Position numbers and translations under genes: made by a program. Positions 25,580 to 35,100 of a DNA stretch of 64,000 bases are shown in pieces (within the stretch, counting starts at the first letter, position 1; every line of letters begins with the position of its first letter). The DNA comes from Candidatus Zixiibacteriota bacterium (GTDB lineage Bacteria > Zixibacteria > MSB-5A5 > GN15 > FEB-12): NCBI GenBank assembly GCA_028289585.1, contig JANQPI010000010.1:62001-126000 (forward strand), given 5' to 3'. Below the pieces are notes generated by a model. It did no database searches, was not told where the DNA came from, and was given only the letters and a program-made list of their open reading frames with translations.

Positions 25580-26539
25580 GTGGGTAGATTCAAGTACAGC
25601 CGCTCGGGGGGGCAGTTGATCGTTCTCCCCGTTGTAGTATTACTGACAGCGCTAACGTTTCTGGCACTCGATTCATCCGGTCAGGCCGATATGACATCGG
25701 CCGACGACGAACTGTGCCTCGCCTGCCACGAGGGCTACATGGATGGCCTCGTCGACGGTGCTCATCGGTTGACCTCCGACGGCGCGGGAGGGATGGCGAT
25801 CGCGTGTGTCAGTTGCCATCCCAATGGTGACGACCATCTGGACAACCCGGTTTTGGGGAACATTGTCAACCCCGCCAATGCGGAGGCGGGCGTCATTGAG
25901 GCGGTCTGTGCCGACTGCCACAATCCTCATCTTGAGTTTCGCACGGCCGGCTGGGACGCGCACTTGTCGCTCGACCAGTCGTGTGTCTCGTGCCATGCGG
26001 TTCACAAGGGGACAATCGACGGACAGATGATTGATGCCGACGGTGACTATTGCCAGACCTGTCACGTCTCGGTCGCTAACCAGTTCCGCAAAGTGTCCAA
26101 CCACCCGCTGACTGACCAGAATGTTACCTGCGCTTCGTGTCACGTCATGTCGCCTGATGCACAGCCAATTATGGGTCACGGTCCGACCGAGACTTGCCTG
26201 GAGTGCCATTCCGATGTCGCGGGACCGTTCCGCTTTACGCATGCGCCGGCGAGTTCGTTCTCGGCGATGAGCGACGAGGGCTGTGTGTCCTGCCACGAGC
26301 CGCACGGGAGTTCGAACGACCGGCTGCTGAATCAGACGGGCGATATGCTCTGCTTCCAATGCCATGGCACACCGCCCACGCACGCCGGAGCGCATAATGG
26401 TGAATTCGACGGCCTGAGCTGCATGGAGTGTCACTCCGAGGTTCACGGTTCTTTCGATAATCTCTTCCTGCTCGATCCCGACCTGGGCCTCAAGCTCCGT
26501 GGCGAACAGGATGGTTGTTTCTGTCACGTCTACCGGTGA
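25580..26539 (+). CDS. Decaheme c-type cytochrome, MtrA/DmsE-like
   Basis: This roughly 319-residue exported protein has exactly ten CXXCH heme-attachment motifs (CLACH, CVSCH, CADCH, CVSCH, CQTCH, CASCH, CLECH, CVSCH, CFQCH, CMECH). Shewanella MtrA also has ten hemes in a similar length. MtrA-type proteins carry electrons from periplasmic donors through an outer-membrane barrel. A hydrophobic signal (LIVLPVVVLLTALTFLAL) lies near the N-terminus. GTG 25580 is chosen for GGGAG 8 bases upstream; longer starts with weak sites exist. The end CFCH has one residue too few and is not a heme site. It is the first gene of a three-gene operon with the barrel and the lipoprotein cytochrome. Confidence 0.9.
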   Translation: MGRFKYSRSGGQLIVLPVVVLLTALTFLALDSSGQADMTSADDELCLACHEGYMDGLVDGAHRLTSDGAGGMAIACVSCHPNGDDHLDNPVLGNIVNPANAEAGVIEAVCADCHNPHLEFRTAGWDAHLSLDQSCVSCHAVHKGTIDGQMIDADGDYCQTCHVSVANQFRKVSNHPLTDQNVTCASCHVMSPDAQPIMGHGPTETCLECHSDVAGPFRFTHAPASSFSAMSDEGCVSCHEPHGSSNDRLLNQTGDMLCFQCHGTPPTHAGAHNGEFDGLSCMECHSEVHGSFDNLFLLDPDLGLKLRGEQDGCFCHVYR

Positions 26540-26553
26540 GGAAGGGGAGAACG

Positions 26554-28116
26554 ATGAAACTTCGTTACGTTCTAATGGCGGTCGCCCTCATCCTGTTGGT
26601 GACACCGCTGCCCGCGCAGGAGAACCTGACCGGGCGCGTAAAAATCGGATGGAATCTCGTCGACCGCGAGGGTAACCGTTCTGTTGATCAGGGGACGTTC
26701 AACCTCTACCAGGGCGGCGCTCTAGATCTGGAGAACTTCCGGTATCGTTTTGACAACGGTATCTCACTGCGCGGAAATCTTCGCTCGATCTTGCTGCCGA
26801 ACCGCAATCTGACGATTACCGCCGATAAGCGGGGCGTTGGTGGCGTGACTGTGCACCACGACGGCTACCGCCGTTCGTACAATTTCGACGGTGATATCGA
26901 AACGAAACGCTTTCGGACCAACGCCCGGGCGTGGGTCGACGTTACCGACCGGATTCGCGTTACCGCGGGCGGTGGTGTGACAAGCAAGTCGGGCGAGTCA
27001 CTTGAATTGACCGAACCGGTCGGTGGCAACCCGCTCGCGTTGACTGATTTCCAGCACACGTTCTATCAGGCCGGAGTGACGTATCGTAACGGCCGACGGA
27101 TCGTTCGCGCTACGTATCACGGATCGAACTTCGCGAACGACATTGATAGCCGGAACGATCGGAATACGATGCAAATTCGGGTCACCGGCTCCGACCCGAT
27201 GCCCGGATTCGAGCGGCTCGTCTTTAACGCCGGTTACCAGTACTATCAGGCCAAACTGACCGAGCGCGGCGACACAACCCTTGATGCCAACACATTGTGG
27301 GGCGGAGCGCGCCTCTTCTGGCCGGGTGGCTGGACGTTTGAGTACAGCATCTTCTTCGATCGCGCCGAGCGCGAGTCCGATGTTGTCGCGACCGATCAGA
27401 TCACCCAGGCATTCACCGCGGCCAAGACGTTTGGCGCCTTCGCGGGGCTCTCCGCCGGCTACCGGTTCGGAGCCAACGATGATCTCTTCACCGAGAATAG
27501 CGACGAGGGCTTCAATGTCGCCGGTTGGGTAAAGCCGATTCGCAATCTGACGTTGCGGGCGGGCTATGGTATTGATAATCGGGACCTCGAGTCCGGTGTG
27601 CGGGCCCTGGGTAAACGGGAGTCCTCTCGCGGCTATGCCATCGCTCGCTATCGCACGCCATTCGGGTGGGTGCGAGCCGCAGCCCGCAATCGTACCGTTG
27701 ATTACGATGATATCGGTTCCTCGACCGAGTACATGTCGGGAGCATTCGATGCCGGCCTGAATCTCTTCCGCTACGGTCAGTTCCGGGCCGCCTACTCCTA
27801 CCGGAATGGTGAGTTCGAAAACGCCGAGGGGATGTTCGAGTTCTCCGAACACCTGGTAAGTGGCGAGGTCGAGACGGCAACGTATTGGCGGACGAACCTC
27901 GGGTTTGGGGGAAGCTACCTGCGGAGCCGTCAGGATATCGATATCGAGCGGTTCTCGGTCCGCTTCTTCGGTCGCTATGCACTCGACAACGGTATCGGCC
28001 TGGAGGCCGAGTATCGTGCCGTGAATTTCGACGATTTCAATGATATCACCATACCGTACACGCAGTACCTCACCGAGAACATCGTGCGGGTGGTTCTCAC
28101 ATACGACCTGCGTTGA
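26554..28116 (+). CDS. Outer membrane beta-barrel of the porin-cytochrome module
   Basis: This roughly 520-residue protein has a signal peptide (MKLRYVLMAVALILLVTPLPAQ) and GGGGAG before the ATG. The mature part is a continuous series of amphipathic beta strands with aromatic girdles (RYRFDNGISLRGN, RVTAGGGVTSKSG, FERLVFNAGYQYYQA and so on) ending VRVVLTYDLR, as expected of a large barrel of more than 20 strands. It lies 14 bases after the decaheme gene and 83 before the multiheme lipoprotein. In Mtr- or Geobacter-type complexes a barrel encloses the periplasmic cytochrome. It has no N-terminal CXXC of canonical MtrB, so assignment as the porin rests on barrel character plus context. Confidence 0.82.
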   Translation: MKLRYVLMAVALILLVTPLPAQENLTGRVKIGWNLVDREGNRSVDQGTFNLYQGGALDLENFRYRFDNGISLRGNLRSILLPNRNLTITADKRGVGGVTVHHDGYRRSYNFDGDIETKRFRTNARAWVDVTDRIRVTAGGGVTSKSGESLELTEPVGGNPLALTDFQHTFYQAGVTYRNGRRIVRATYHGSNFANDIDSRNDRNTMQIRVTGSDPMPGFERLVFNAGYQYYQAKLTERGDTTLDANTLWGGARLFWPGGWTFEYSIFFDRAERESDVVATDQITQAFTAAKTFGAFAGLSAGYRFGANDDLFTENSDEGFNVAGWVKPIRNLTLRAGYGIDNRDLESGVRALGKRESSRGYAIARYRTPFGWVRAAARNRTVDYDDIGSSTEYMSGAFDAGLNLFRYGQFRAAYSYRNGEFENAEGMFEFSEHLVSGEVETATYWRTNLGFGGSYLRSRQDIDIERFSVRFFGRYALDNGIGLEAEYRAVNFDDFNDITIPYTQYLTENIVRVVLTYDLR

Positions 28117-28199
28117 GGAGTGATGGACGGGAGATGACGCCAATGAAACAGAGCATGAATTCAACTAGCTGTGGGATAGACGAACATAAGGGAGGTCCT

Positions 28200-29297
28200 A
28201 TGAACAAGTCGCGACAACTGTTAGTCGGCTTGCTCGGGCTACTGGTGGTGTTTGCGGGGTGCGAACGCGAGATAACCGGCACGTTGCCGACCGCGTCAAA
28301 CGAAAGCGACAACTGCTTCGAATGCCACAATGGTCTGCTCGATCAGGCCCAAGGGGAATGGGCGAACTCGGTCCATGCCTCAGGCAACAACATCGATTAC
28401 ACCAACCGCGGTGGACTCGACTGTACCCGTTGCCACAACCAGGAAGGCTATCTGTTCTACCTGGAAACCGGGCAGGTTGCGGCCGAGCCGTTTGCTAACG
28501 TCAGCGCCATCGGCTGTTTTGCCTGTCATAATCCGCACGAGGACGGTGATAACTCGATTCGTTTCGAAGGTGCCGTTACCCTGCCCAACGGTGTCCTGTT
28601 CGACTACATGGCGGGTAACCAGTGTGCCACCTGTCACCAGTCCCGGTTTGACGTTCGTAACATCACCGACGACTTCAACGTGACCAGCTTCCGCTTTGGT
28701 CCGCACCACGGCCCGCAGGGTGAGATGGTGGCCGGAACCGGTGGTTGGGAGTTTGAGGGTGCCGGCGTCTTTACCTATGCGACCACGCCGCACCGCGTCG
28801 TTGTCCGCGATGCCTGCGCCGGCTGCCACATGGGTGATGTGGCCACGCATATTGGCTACCAGATTGGTGGTCACTCGTTCCGGATGCGCGACGAAGGGCT
28901 TACTGAGGATATGTCCCAGTTCTGTGCCGACCCATCATGCCACCCCGGAGTCGAGTCGTTTGACTTCATGGCCAACGGCGACTTCGATGGCAACGGCCTG
29001 ACTGAGGGCTATCAGACCGAATTCCAGGGACTTGTCGATTCGCTCGAAGCGATCCTGTTCGCACGCGGATTGATCGAGGCGAACGGCCGTCGTGTCACCG
29101 GTGTCATCGCCGATCGTCACGTTGCCGGATCCGTCTACAACTGGGTGTTCGCCTGGGAAGATCAGTCGAACGGGAGCCACAATTGGCAGTACATCAGCCG
29201 TCTGCTGATTGCCTCGATCGATTACCTGAATGCGAACCCGGCGCCTCCTGGCGGTGACTTCGTGCAACCCCTGGCTGACGACGGCACCTACTACTAG
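28200..29297 (+). CDS. Multiheme c-type cytochrome lipoprotein (outer-surface candidate)
   Basis: This 365-residue protein begins with a lipoprotein signal: MNKSRQLLVGLLGLLVV then FAGC with Cys21 as the lipidated residue. Five CXXCH motifs are clear (CFECH, CTRCH, CFACH, CATCH, CAGCH) and a CADPSCH gives a possible CX4CH heme. The C-terminal 120 residues are heme-free and helical. ATG 28200 has GGGAGGT directly upstream; an upstream frame to 28113 is ignored. In porin-cytochrome systems a lipoprotein of this kind sits outside the barrel and passes electrons to extracellular acceptors. With the two preceding genes it gives the complete three-part set. A terminator follows at 29331. Confidence 0.87.
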   Translation: MNKSRQLLVGLLGLLVVFAGCEREITGTLPTASNESDNCFECHNGLLDQAQGEWANSVHASGNNIDYTNRGGLDCTRCHNQEGYLFYLETGQVAAEPFANVSAIGCFACHNPHEDGDNSIRFEGAVTLPNGVLFDYMAGNQCATCHQSRFDVRNITDDFNVTSFRFGPHHGPQGEMVAGTGGWEFEGAGVFTYATTPHRVVVRDACAGCHMGDVATHIGYQIGGHSFRMRDEGLTEDMSQFCADPSCHPGVESFDFMANGDFDGNGLTEGYQTEFQGLVDSLEAILFARGLIEANGRRVTGVIADRHVAGSVYNWVFAWEDQSNGSHNWQYISRLLIASIDYLNANPAPPGGDFVQPLADDGTYY

Positions 29298-29330
29298 ATC
29301 TCATTTTCTCTTCATTACCGTTGGTTTCCG

Positions 29331-29354
29331 CGGGCGGCTCATTCGAGCCGCCCG
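29331..29354 (+). terminator. Terminator of porin-cytochrome operon
   Basis: CGGGCGGCTC and GAGCCGCCCG form a perfect 10-base stem around ATTC, followed by TTTCC. It lies 33 bases after the stop codon of the lipoprotein cytochrome. Confidence 0.85.
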
Positions 29355-29533
29355 TTTCCGTGTTGCGAACTACTTCGGATTACCATCTGTGTGATAGCTA
29401 CTTAGCGACAGCGCTTGTGAAAAAACGAGCGAAGTACCCCTCGCTAGCTCCCTGACAAAACGCTAATCTCTGAGTCAAGCCGTTGTCTGACTATGCGTTC
29501 AGAAATAGCTACGAGTCACTATTAGTCAGTGAA

Positions 29534-29563
29534 TTGACAATTCGGTACCCCAGTGCCTAGATT
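29534..29563 (+). promoter_or_regulatory. Promoter for the type IX cargo gene
   Basis: TTGACA (29534-29539) and TAGATT (29558-29563) are separated by 18 bases. The following TTGT also fits the Bacteroidetes-type -7 box loosely. The leader to ATG 29777 is about 207 bases. Confidence 0.5.
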
Positions 29564-29567
29564 GTTC

Positions 29568-29596
29568 GTGGGGAAGGCAATAAGTGCTTCTTCCAC
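29568..29596 (+). other. 5' leader hairpin
   Basis: GTGG-G-GAAG (29568-29576) pairs with CTTC-TT-CCAC (29587-29596), eight pairs with a small internal loop. It would lie at or beside the predicted transcription start near 29570. It is less stable than the leader hairpin at 14850-14889. Confidence 0.4.
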
Positions 29597-29776
29597 GCGC
29601 CGCGTGTGAAAGGCATCGTATCTCAGCCGAACACGGCGCGTTCAGTGGACAACATACCCGAATCATCTTCGGGGAGGCTTGCCGGAGACAAATGTCATTA
29701 TATGTCTCAACCGGCCGGGGTGAGTTCTGTCCAATGGTGATTCATCACACATCATGAATGCCAAGGAGGCATCATC

Positions 29777-31945
29777 ATGCTATCATTAATCGTACGTAGG
29801 ACGCTCGGGGTATTCGCTATTGCGGCGCTTGCTTTGGGCCCAGTGGAGGCGGGCACGTTGTCAAATGACCTGTCCTATCGCCTCACGGATGTTACGGGGG
29901 TCTTCCTCGATTCCACGACTAACATTGATTTCGAACTGCAATACAACGGCCCATCTGATGATGCCATCACCCAGGTATCCGGCCGTTTCTCTTTTGATGC
30001 GCAACGCCTTCGATTCGACAGTGTTACGGTCGGCTCGGCTTGGGGCGGTAACGCGTCCTCGAACGTTGAGGGGACCGGCAACATCAGCTTTACGCTAACC
30101 GGCGACCGTGTGGATGCAGATGTGACATCCTTCGAGCAGTTTGCACTCATTTGGTTCACGGCGCTCTGCAACTATGAACTGACGACGGAAGTCGTGAGTT
30201 TTGATACCGGGAGCGCCAGCTATAACGAAATCGACGTCGATACTTCCGGCGGCTTCATCGGAGTCTTTACGCCCACGTCGTATGACAACGGTAGCGTGAC
30301 GAGCGGTGACTACGAACTCACGTTGGAGTTAAACGATATCACCATTACCGATGCCAACCAGACCGGCATCGTGGAAATGCGTGCAACAACGAACGTCGAT
30401 CACTTCGGTTTTCAGGCTGATATGACGTATGACACCACTAAGCTCAAGATCGTTTCGATCACTAATATGGGAGTCTATCCTAACTTTACGCTGGATACAA
30501 GCACCGCAGGACTCATCGATGTCTACTTCTATGACGGCGTGATGTTTTCGTTGCCGGCGTACACGGATACGTTGGTGCTCAAGGTAGAGTTTGAGCCGAT
30601 CTGCGGGACGTTCACGTTTGACTCGACAACGGTTGATATCGATGAGGACAGCACGAAGACGTTTCTCCTGGTCCAGGCCTTCTGCAGCCTCACGTTCTTT
30701 GTTAAAGCAGATGTCGATACGTCCGTGTTTGCCTTTACTCCGAGCGCCACTTATCGGCTCACGCCAACCGCTACCGGAACGGCGCTCTCCGCCGCGAGTG
30801 ACCTTGTCTACGATCTGGCGGTTAAGAGTACATTTCCCATCGGTCAGAATAATGGTGCCGATGATCCAATCGGCCTTGTCTTCGATGCCGGAGACTACTT
30901 GCAACACATTTCAACTGACGGGTTTACCGAAATCTCTCAGGGGAATTTCGTTTATCTCGAGCAGGATAGTGTGTTTGCCTGGCCCGATACGAGCCTCTTT
31001 GTCGATCGCAACCAACTCACGTTCAATTTCGATACGTCGGGGTACGCTATCGAATGGGAAGATCGGACATTCGGCGTTGAGTGGTTGGGCCTGAAGACGA
31101 TCAGCTCAAATGATCGAAAGACGACGGCACCCGATACCTCGGGTTGCTTTGTCGCTGACTCGGCCAATGGTGGTCTGACCTACAGTGTGGTTGAACAGGA
31201 GGTTGCCGTGGCTCGGTTCTATCTGAGTTCGTCAGTCTCGTGGGATGGTTATGCCTGTGGTTATCGGGGGCAGGTCTACATGCAGGCGAATTTTAATGTC
31301 AACGATTTCGAGGTCACCTTCACCGCCAATTCGAATCGAACGTTAGCGCTTGTCGATTTGGCAGCGGGTCTCACGGCGACGACCATCAACGCCTACACGG
31401 TAAAGCTCTCTGCCAATGGCTCCTGGTCAGGTTACTCGGGCTCGATCAGCTCCAATGATCCTGTTCAGCTTTGCCGGTTTGCGCCGGGACCGGGCAGTGC
31501 GTGCGGTATTGGCGTCAACAACTACTCGATCACCATAACGCCGAGTGCGGGTGAGGTAATCAATGATGCCAACAGCTCGAAAGAACTGATCGACTACGAC
31601 GGCCAGAGCCTCACGGTCTCATGCTTCAGCCAGGGCTGCATCGGCTTAAGCCCCAACGTTGAGACCGAAGCGGAGCTGCCGATTACATTCGACGTGGGGA
31701 ACAACTACCCCAATCCGTTCAACCCGACGACGACAATCAACTTCACCGTACCGACTGCGACCGAGTGGTCCGTGACGATCTACAACGTCACCGGTCAGAT
31801 CGTTTCAACCTTCTCCGGAATGACTGCCGCAGCGGGTCCGGTCGAGGTCATTTGGGATGCCTCGGATGTCGCATCCGGTGTCTATCTCTACCGAGTCACC
31901 GCCGGTGAAAACACCGCCACGAAGAAGATGATGCTGCTCAAGTAA
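29777..31945 (+). CDS. Type IX secreted protein with cohesin-like domains
   Basis: This 722-residue exported protein has AAGGAGG before the ATG and a signal peptide (RRTLGVFAIAALALGPVEAG). Residues about 30-165 and 180-310 look like tandem cohesin-type beta-sandwiches: FELQYNGPSDDAITQVSG with FSFDAQRLRFDSVTVG, and LELNDITITDANQTGIVEMR with DMTYDTTKLKIVSITNMG. The middle is further beta-rich sequence. The last 85 residues are a type IX sorting domain: NNYPNPFNPTTTINFTVP, SVTIYNVTGQIVSTFSG, ASDVASGVYLYRVTAG, TKKMMLLK. It is therefore predicted to be exported by type IX secretion and held on the cell surface. The cohesin-like part could bind dockerin-like tails such as that at 6269-7615 (inference). 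A terminator follows. Confidence 0.85.
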   Translation: MLSLIVRRTLGVFAIAALALGPVEAGTLSNDLSYRLTDVTGVFLDSTTNIDFELQYNGPSDDAITQVSGRFSFDAQRLRFDSVTVGSAWGGNASSNVEGTGNISFTLTGDRVDADVTSFEQFALIWFTALCNYELTTEVVSFDTGSASYNEIDVDTSGGFIGVFTPTSYDNGSVTSGDYELTLELNDITITDANQTGIVEMRATTNVDHFGFQADMTYDTTKLKIVSITNMGVYPNFTLDTSTAGLIDVYFYDGVMFSLPAYTDTLVLKVEFEPICGTFTFDSTTVDIDEDSTKTFLLVQAFCSLTFFVKADVDTSVFAFTPSATYRLTPTATGTALSAASDLVYDLAVKSTFPIGQNNGADDPIGLVFDAGDYLQHISTDGFTEISQGNFVYLEQDSVFAWPDTSLFVDRNQLTFNFDTSGYAIEWEDRTFGVEWLGLKTISSNDRKTTAPDTSGCFVADSANGGLTYSVVEQEVAVARFYLSSSVSWDGYACGYRGQVYMQANFNVNDFEVTFTANSNRTLALVDLAAGLTATTINAYTVKLSANGSWSGYSGSISSNDPVQLCRFAPGPGSACGIGVNNYSITITPSAGEVINDANSSKELIDYDGQSLTVSCFSQGCIGLSPNVETEAELPITFDVGNNYPNPFNPTTTINFTVPTATEWSVTIYNVTGQIVSTFSGMTAAAGPVEVIWDASDVASGVYLYRVTAGENTATKKMMLLK

Positions 31946-31981
31946 TCCCCCTCCTGTATGTTGCCATAACGGTGTCATCGC

Positions 31982-32014
31982 GCAGCCGATCCCGATTGGG
32001 ATCGGCTGCTTTTT
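31982..32014 (+). terminator. Rho-independent terminator
   Basis: GCAGCCGATCCC and GGGATCGGCTGC form a perfect 12-base stem around GATT and are followed by five T. It closes the type IX cargo gene. Confidence 0.95.
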
Positions 32015-32183
32015 AGTGATTCCGGACTCCGAGACCGAACTTCCATTGCCTCCGCCGCGGTATCCTTCTACCTTGGCCGCAATTTCCGGGGGCACCAAGC
32101 CGCAGTCCGTCCGCCAAGAGTGGCGTTCGGAAGTCGCGCGCGACCCTCGGCGTGAGACTTTCGGAGGACGGCACCGCGCAGCC

Positions 32184-35100
32184 ATGACCACGACAACCGA
32201 CAGCCGGTTCTTGCTTGAGCATCTTCACGACTATTTCCCCCTATCGCTGCCGCTTCACGAACTTGCTTGGCGGCAGTACGAACTGAAGCCGCTGCTAACG
32301 TCGGATGACCGACGCTTCACCAATCTCGTTCACCATTTACGGATCGTTGCTCTCCACTTCAACGAGCAGGAGTTTCGGCGAACCGGACAACCAAGCCATA
32401 TCCCCCCCGGTGACCTCGTCACGGCCGCGGTGTTGACCGATATCTTCCGCTGGGTTCTCCACTGCTACGCGCATCTCGAACAGGCGCATGTTTTCGATCG
32501 TGCCCATGATCAGGTCGCCCTCCGGATCCGCGATGCTGGCGGCGTGGAGCGGACCAAGCGGCGTACAATCACCCATTACCCGCCGCTTCCGATGCTTCGT
32601 GACGGACTCACGTTGGATGCGTGGATCGCGGCCCCGGCCCCTGCGCTCAGCAATCGCGAACTCGCTATTGGTGAGATCGTTCTTCTTGCGCTTGCGCATG
32701 AGAATCGTGCGTTTCGCCCCTTCCGACGACTGTTTGATGACACCGAGCTTACGGTTCGCACGTCCCTGCGTACCTATCAGCGCGAATGTGACACCGTCCT
32801 CGCCAACGAACCGCCGTTTTCGCGCAGCGGTCTACCGATTCTCGAGACTCTCCGGCTACCCCTGCGGGCGGCACCAGATTCACTCGACGGTCAGTTGGAA
32901 TATGTCCGCCGCGAGTGGGGTGCGTGGTTGCCGTCGGAGCTGATGGAGATGCTTCTCCATGCCCGCGATGTTCGTGAGGAGGAGCGCCGGCTGCGCGGGA
33001 TGGGGGATGGTCCACCACCCGTCTTGCGATTCGGGTACGCATCGATCTATGACGACTACGCCGAGCCGGAAGCGTTCTCACAGGATCGTGACTGGATGTC
33101 GAATGTCGTGATTATTGCGAAGTCGACATTGGTGTGGCTCGATCAACTCGCTAAGCGCTATCGGCGACCAATTGAGCGGCTCGACCAGATTCCCGATGAG
33201 GAGCTCGACCGACTCGCCCGCTGGGGCTTTTCCGGGCTCTGGCTCATCGGTTTATGGGAGCGGTCGGCGGCATCGGCAGAGATCAAACGGATGACTGGCA
33301 ATCCCGAAGCAGCCTCGTCAGCGTACTCACTCTACGACTATGAGATCGCGCATGAGTTGGGCGGTTATGACGCTTTCGCGAACCTCCGCGATCGGGCCTG
33401 GCAGCGGGGCATTCGACTCGCCTCCGATATGGTCCCCAATCATGTTGGTGTTCACTCTCGCTGGGTGATTGAACACCCTGACTGGTTTGTTCAGCTCTCC
33501 CAGCCACCATTCCCGTGGTACTCCTACACCGGTGTGAACCTTGCCCACGACGATCGCGTGGTCGTGCAGATTGAGGACGGCTACTGGGACCGGCGCGACG
33601 CTGCGGTCGTGTTTAAGCGAATCGACACGCACACGGGCGACACACGCTACATTTATCACGGGAACGACGGTACGTCGATGCCGTGGAACGACACCGCACA
33701 GCTGAATTTTCTCATCCCCGAGGTACGCGAGGCGGTGATCCAGACGATCCTTCATGTTGCACGGCAGTTCCCCATTATCCGTTTCGATGCTGCCATGACC
33801 CTTGCCAAGCGCCACTTCCAACGACTGTGGTTTCCGATTCCGGGGGACGGTGGTGCCATTCCGACGCGTGCGGAACACGGCCTGTCGCGTCCTGAGTTCG
33901 ACGCTGTCTTTCCCCTTGAGTTCTGGCGTGAGGTCGTCGATCGGGTAGCGGTCGAATGTCCCGATACGCTCCTGCTTGCGGAAGCGTTCTGGTTGATGGA
34001 GGGGTACTTCGTTCGCACGCTCGGAATGCATCGCGTCTACAACTCTGCCTTCATGAACATGCTCAAAATGGAGGAGAATCAGAAATACCGCGAGACGGTC
34101 AAGAATGTCCTCGAGTTCTCACCGGAAGTCTTGAAGCGATTTGTGAATTTCATGTCAAATCCGGATGAACGAACCGCGATTGATCAGTTTGGTGACGGCG
34201 ACAAGTACTTCGGCGTCGCCATGATGATGGTCACCATGCCCGGCTTACCAATGTGGGGACACGGCCAGATCGAGGGGTTCACTGAGAAGTATGGGATGGA
34301 GTACCGTCGCGCCTATCACGACGAGCAGCCCAACGATGGTCTGGTCCGACGACATGAGCACGAGATCTTTCCCCTCATGCGGCGGCGTCATCTGTTTAGT
34401 GGGGCGGAACTCTTTGCCCTCTATGACTACATCACGCCCGATGGCCACGTTGACGAAGATGTGCATGCCTATACGAACCGAGCCGGAGAGGAACGGGCGA
34501 TTGTTGTCTTCAATAACAAATTCAAGGAGACGCGGGGTTGGATCAAGATGTCGACTCCGATCAACATCGGTCCGGCCGACTCACCACAACTGATTACCCG
34601 TTCGCTCTCCGAAGCACTGGCGTTACGCTCGGACGATCGCGTGTGGTATACATTCCGAGACCGGAAGTCAGGTGTCGAGTACCTTCGTTCGGGTTCCGAG
34701 CTCGCTAACAGCGGCCTCTACACGGAACTCCATGCGTATCAGTACTACGTCTTCACTGACTGGCACGAACGGTACGATAGCGACGGTAGTCTGGAGGAAC
34801 TCGCGGCTGAATTGGGCGGTGGGGGTGTCGATTCGGTCGAGCGACTGCTGGCCGAGCGTCGTCATGCGCCGGTTATGGCGCCGTTTGCCACGTTGTTGGA
34901 GCCGATGCTTATCCGTGACCTCAGCGGAGCGAACCACGCTACTGCGGAGGGGATCTGGCGAGAACGAGTCCTCGACTGGCTACACGCGGCCGGAGAGTTC
35001 GCCGATCGTCCAGGTGAGGTATCCGTTGCCGGTAAGGCAGTTGTGACCGCCTGGGAACGACTGATTGCGCTCGACCCCACACACGAGACGGAGACCCTGG

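Larger units (their letters stand above)
29298..29776. other. Intergenic region with terminator, promoter and leader
   Basis: No gene is seen. The region holds the terminator of the cytochrome operon (29331-29354), a promoter (29534-29563), a hairpin at the predicted start of the transcript (29568-29596) and a leader of about 205 bases to the AAGGAGG of the next gene. The stretch 29355-29533 shows nothing I can name. Confidence 0.6.

Noticed and set aside
25673-26527. Long open frame antisense to the decaheme cytochrome
   Set aside because: It mirrors the codon pattern of the heme-rich gene; no signal, no domain, and the sense frame has ten clear heme motifs.
26515-26539. CFCH at the end of the decaheme protein as an eleventh heme site
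   Set aside because: There is only one residue between the cysteines; CXXCH needs two.
26998-28164. Long open frame antisense to the barrel gene
   Set aside because: Shadow of the real gene; composition without domain features, and it crosses into the next gene's leader.
32016-32183. GTG 32016 as the start of the GH13 gene
   Set aside because: It begins two bases after the T-run of a strong terminator and the added 56 residues are low-complexity.
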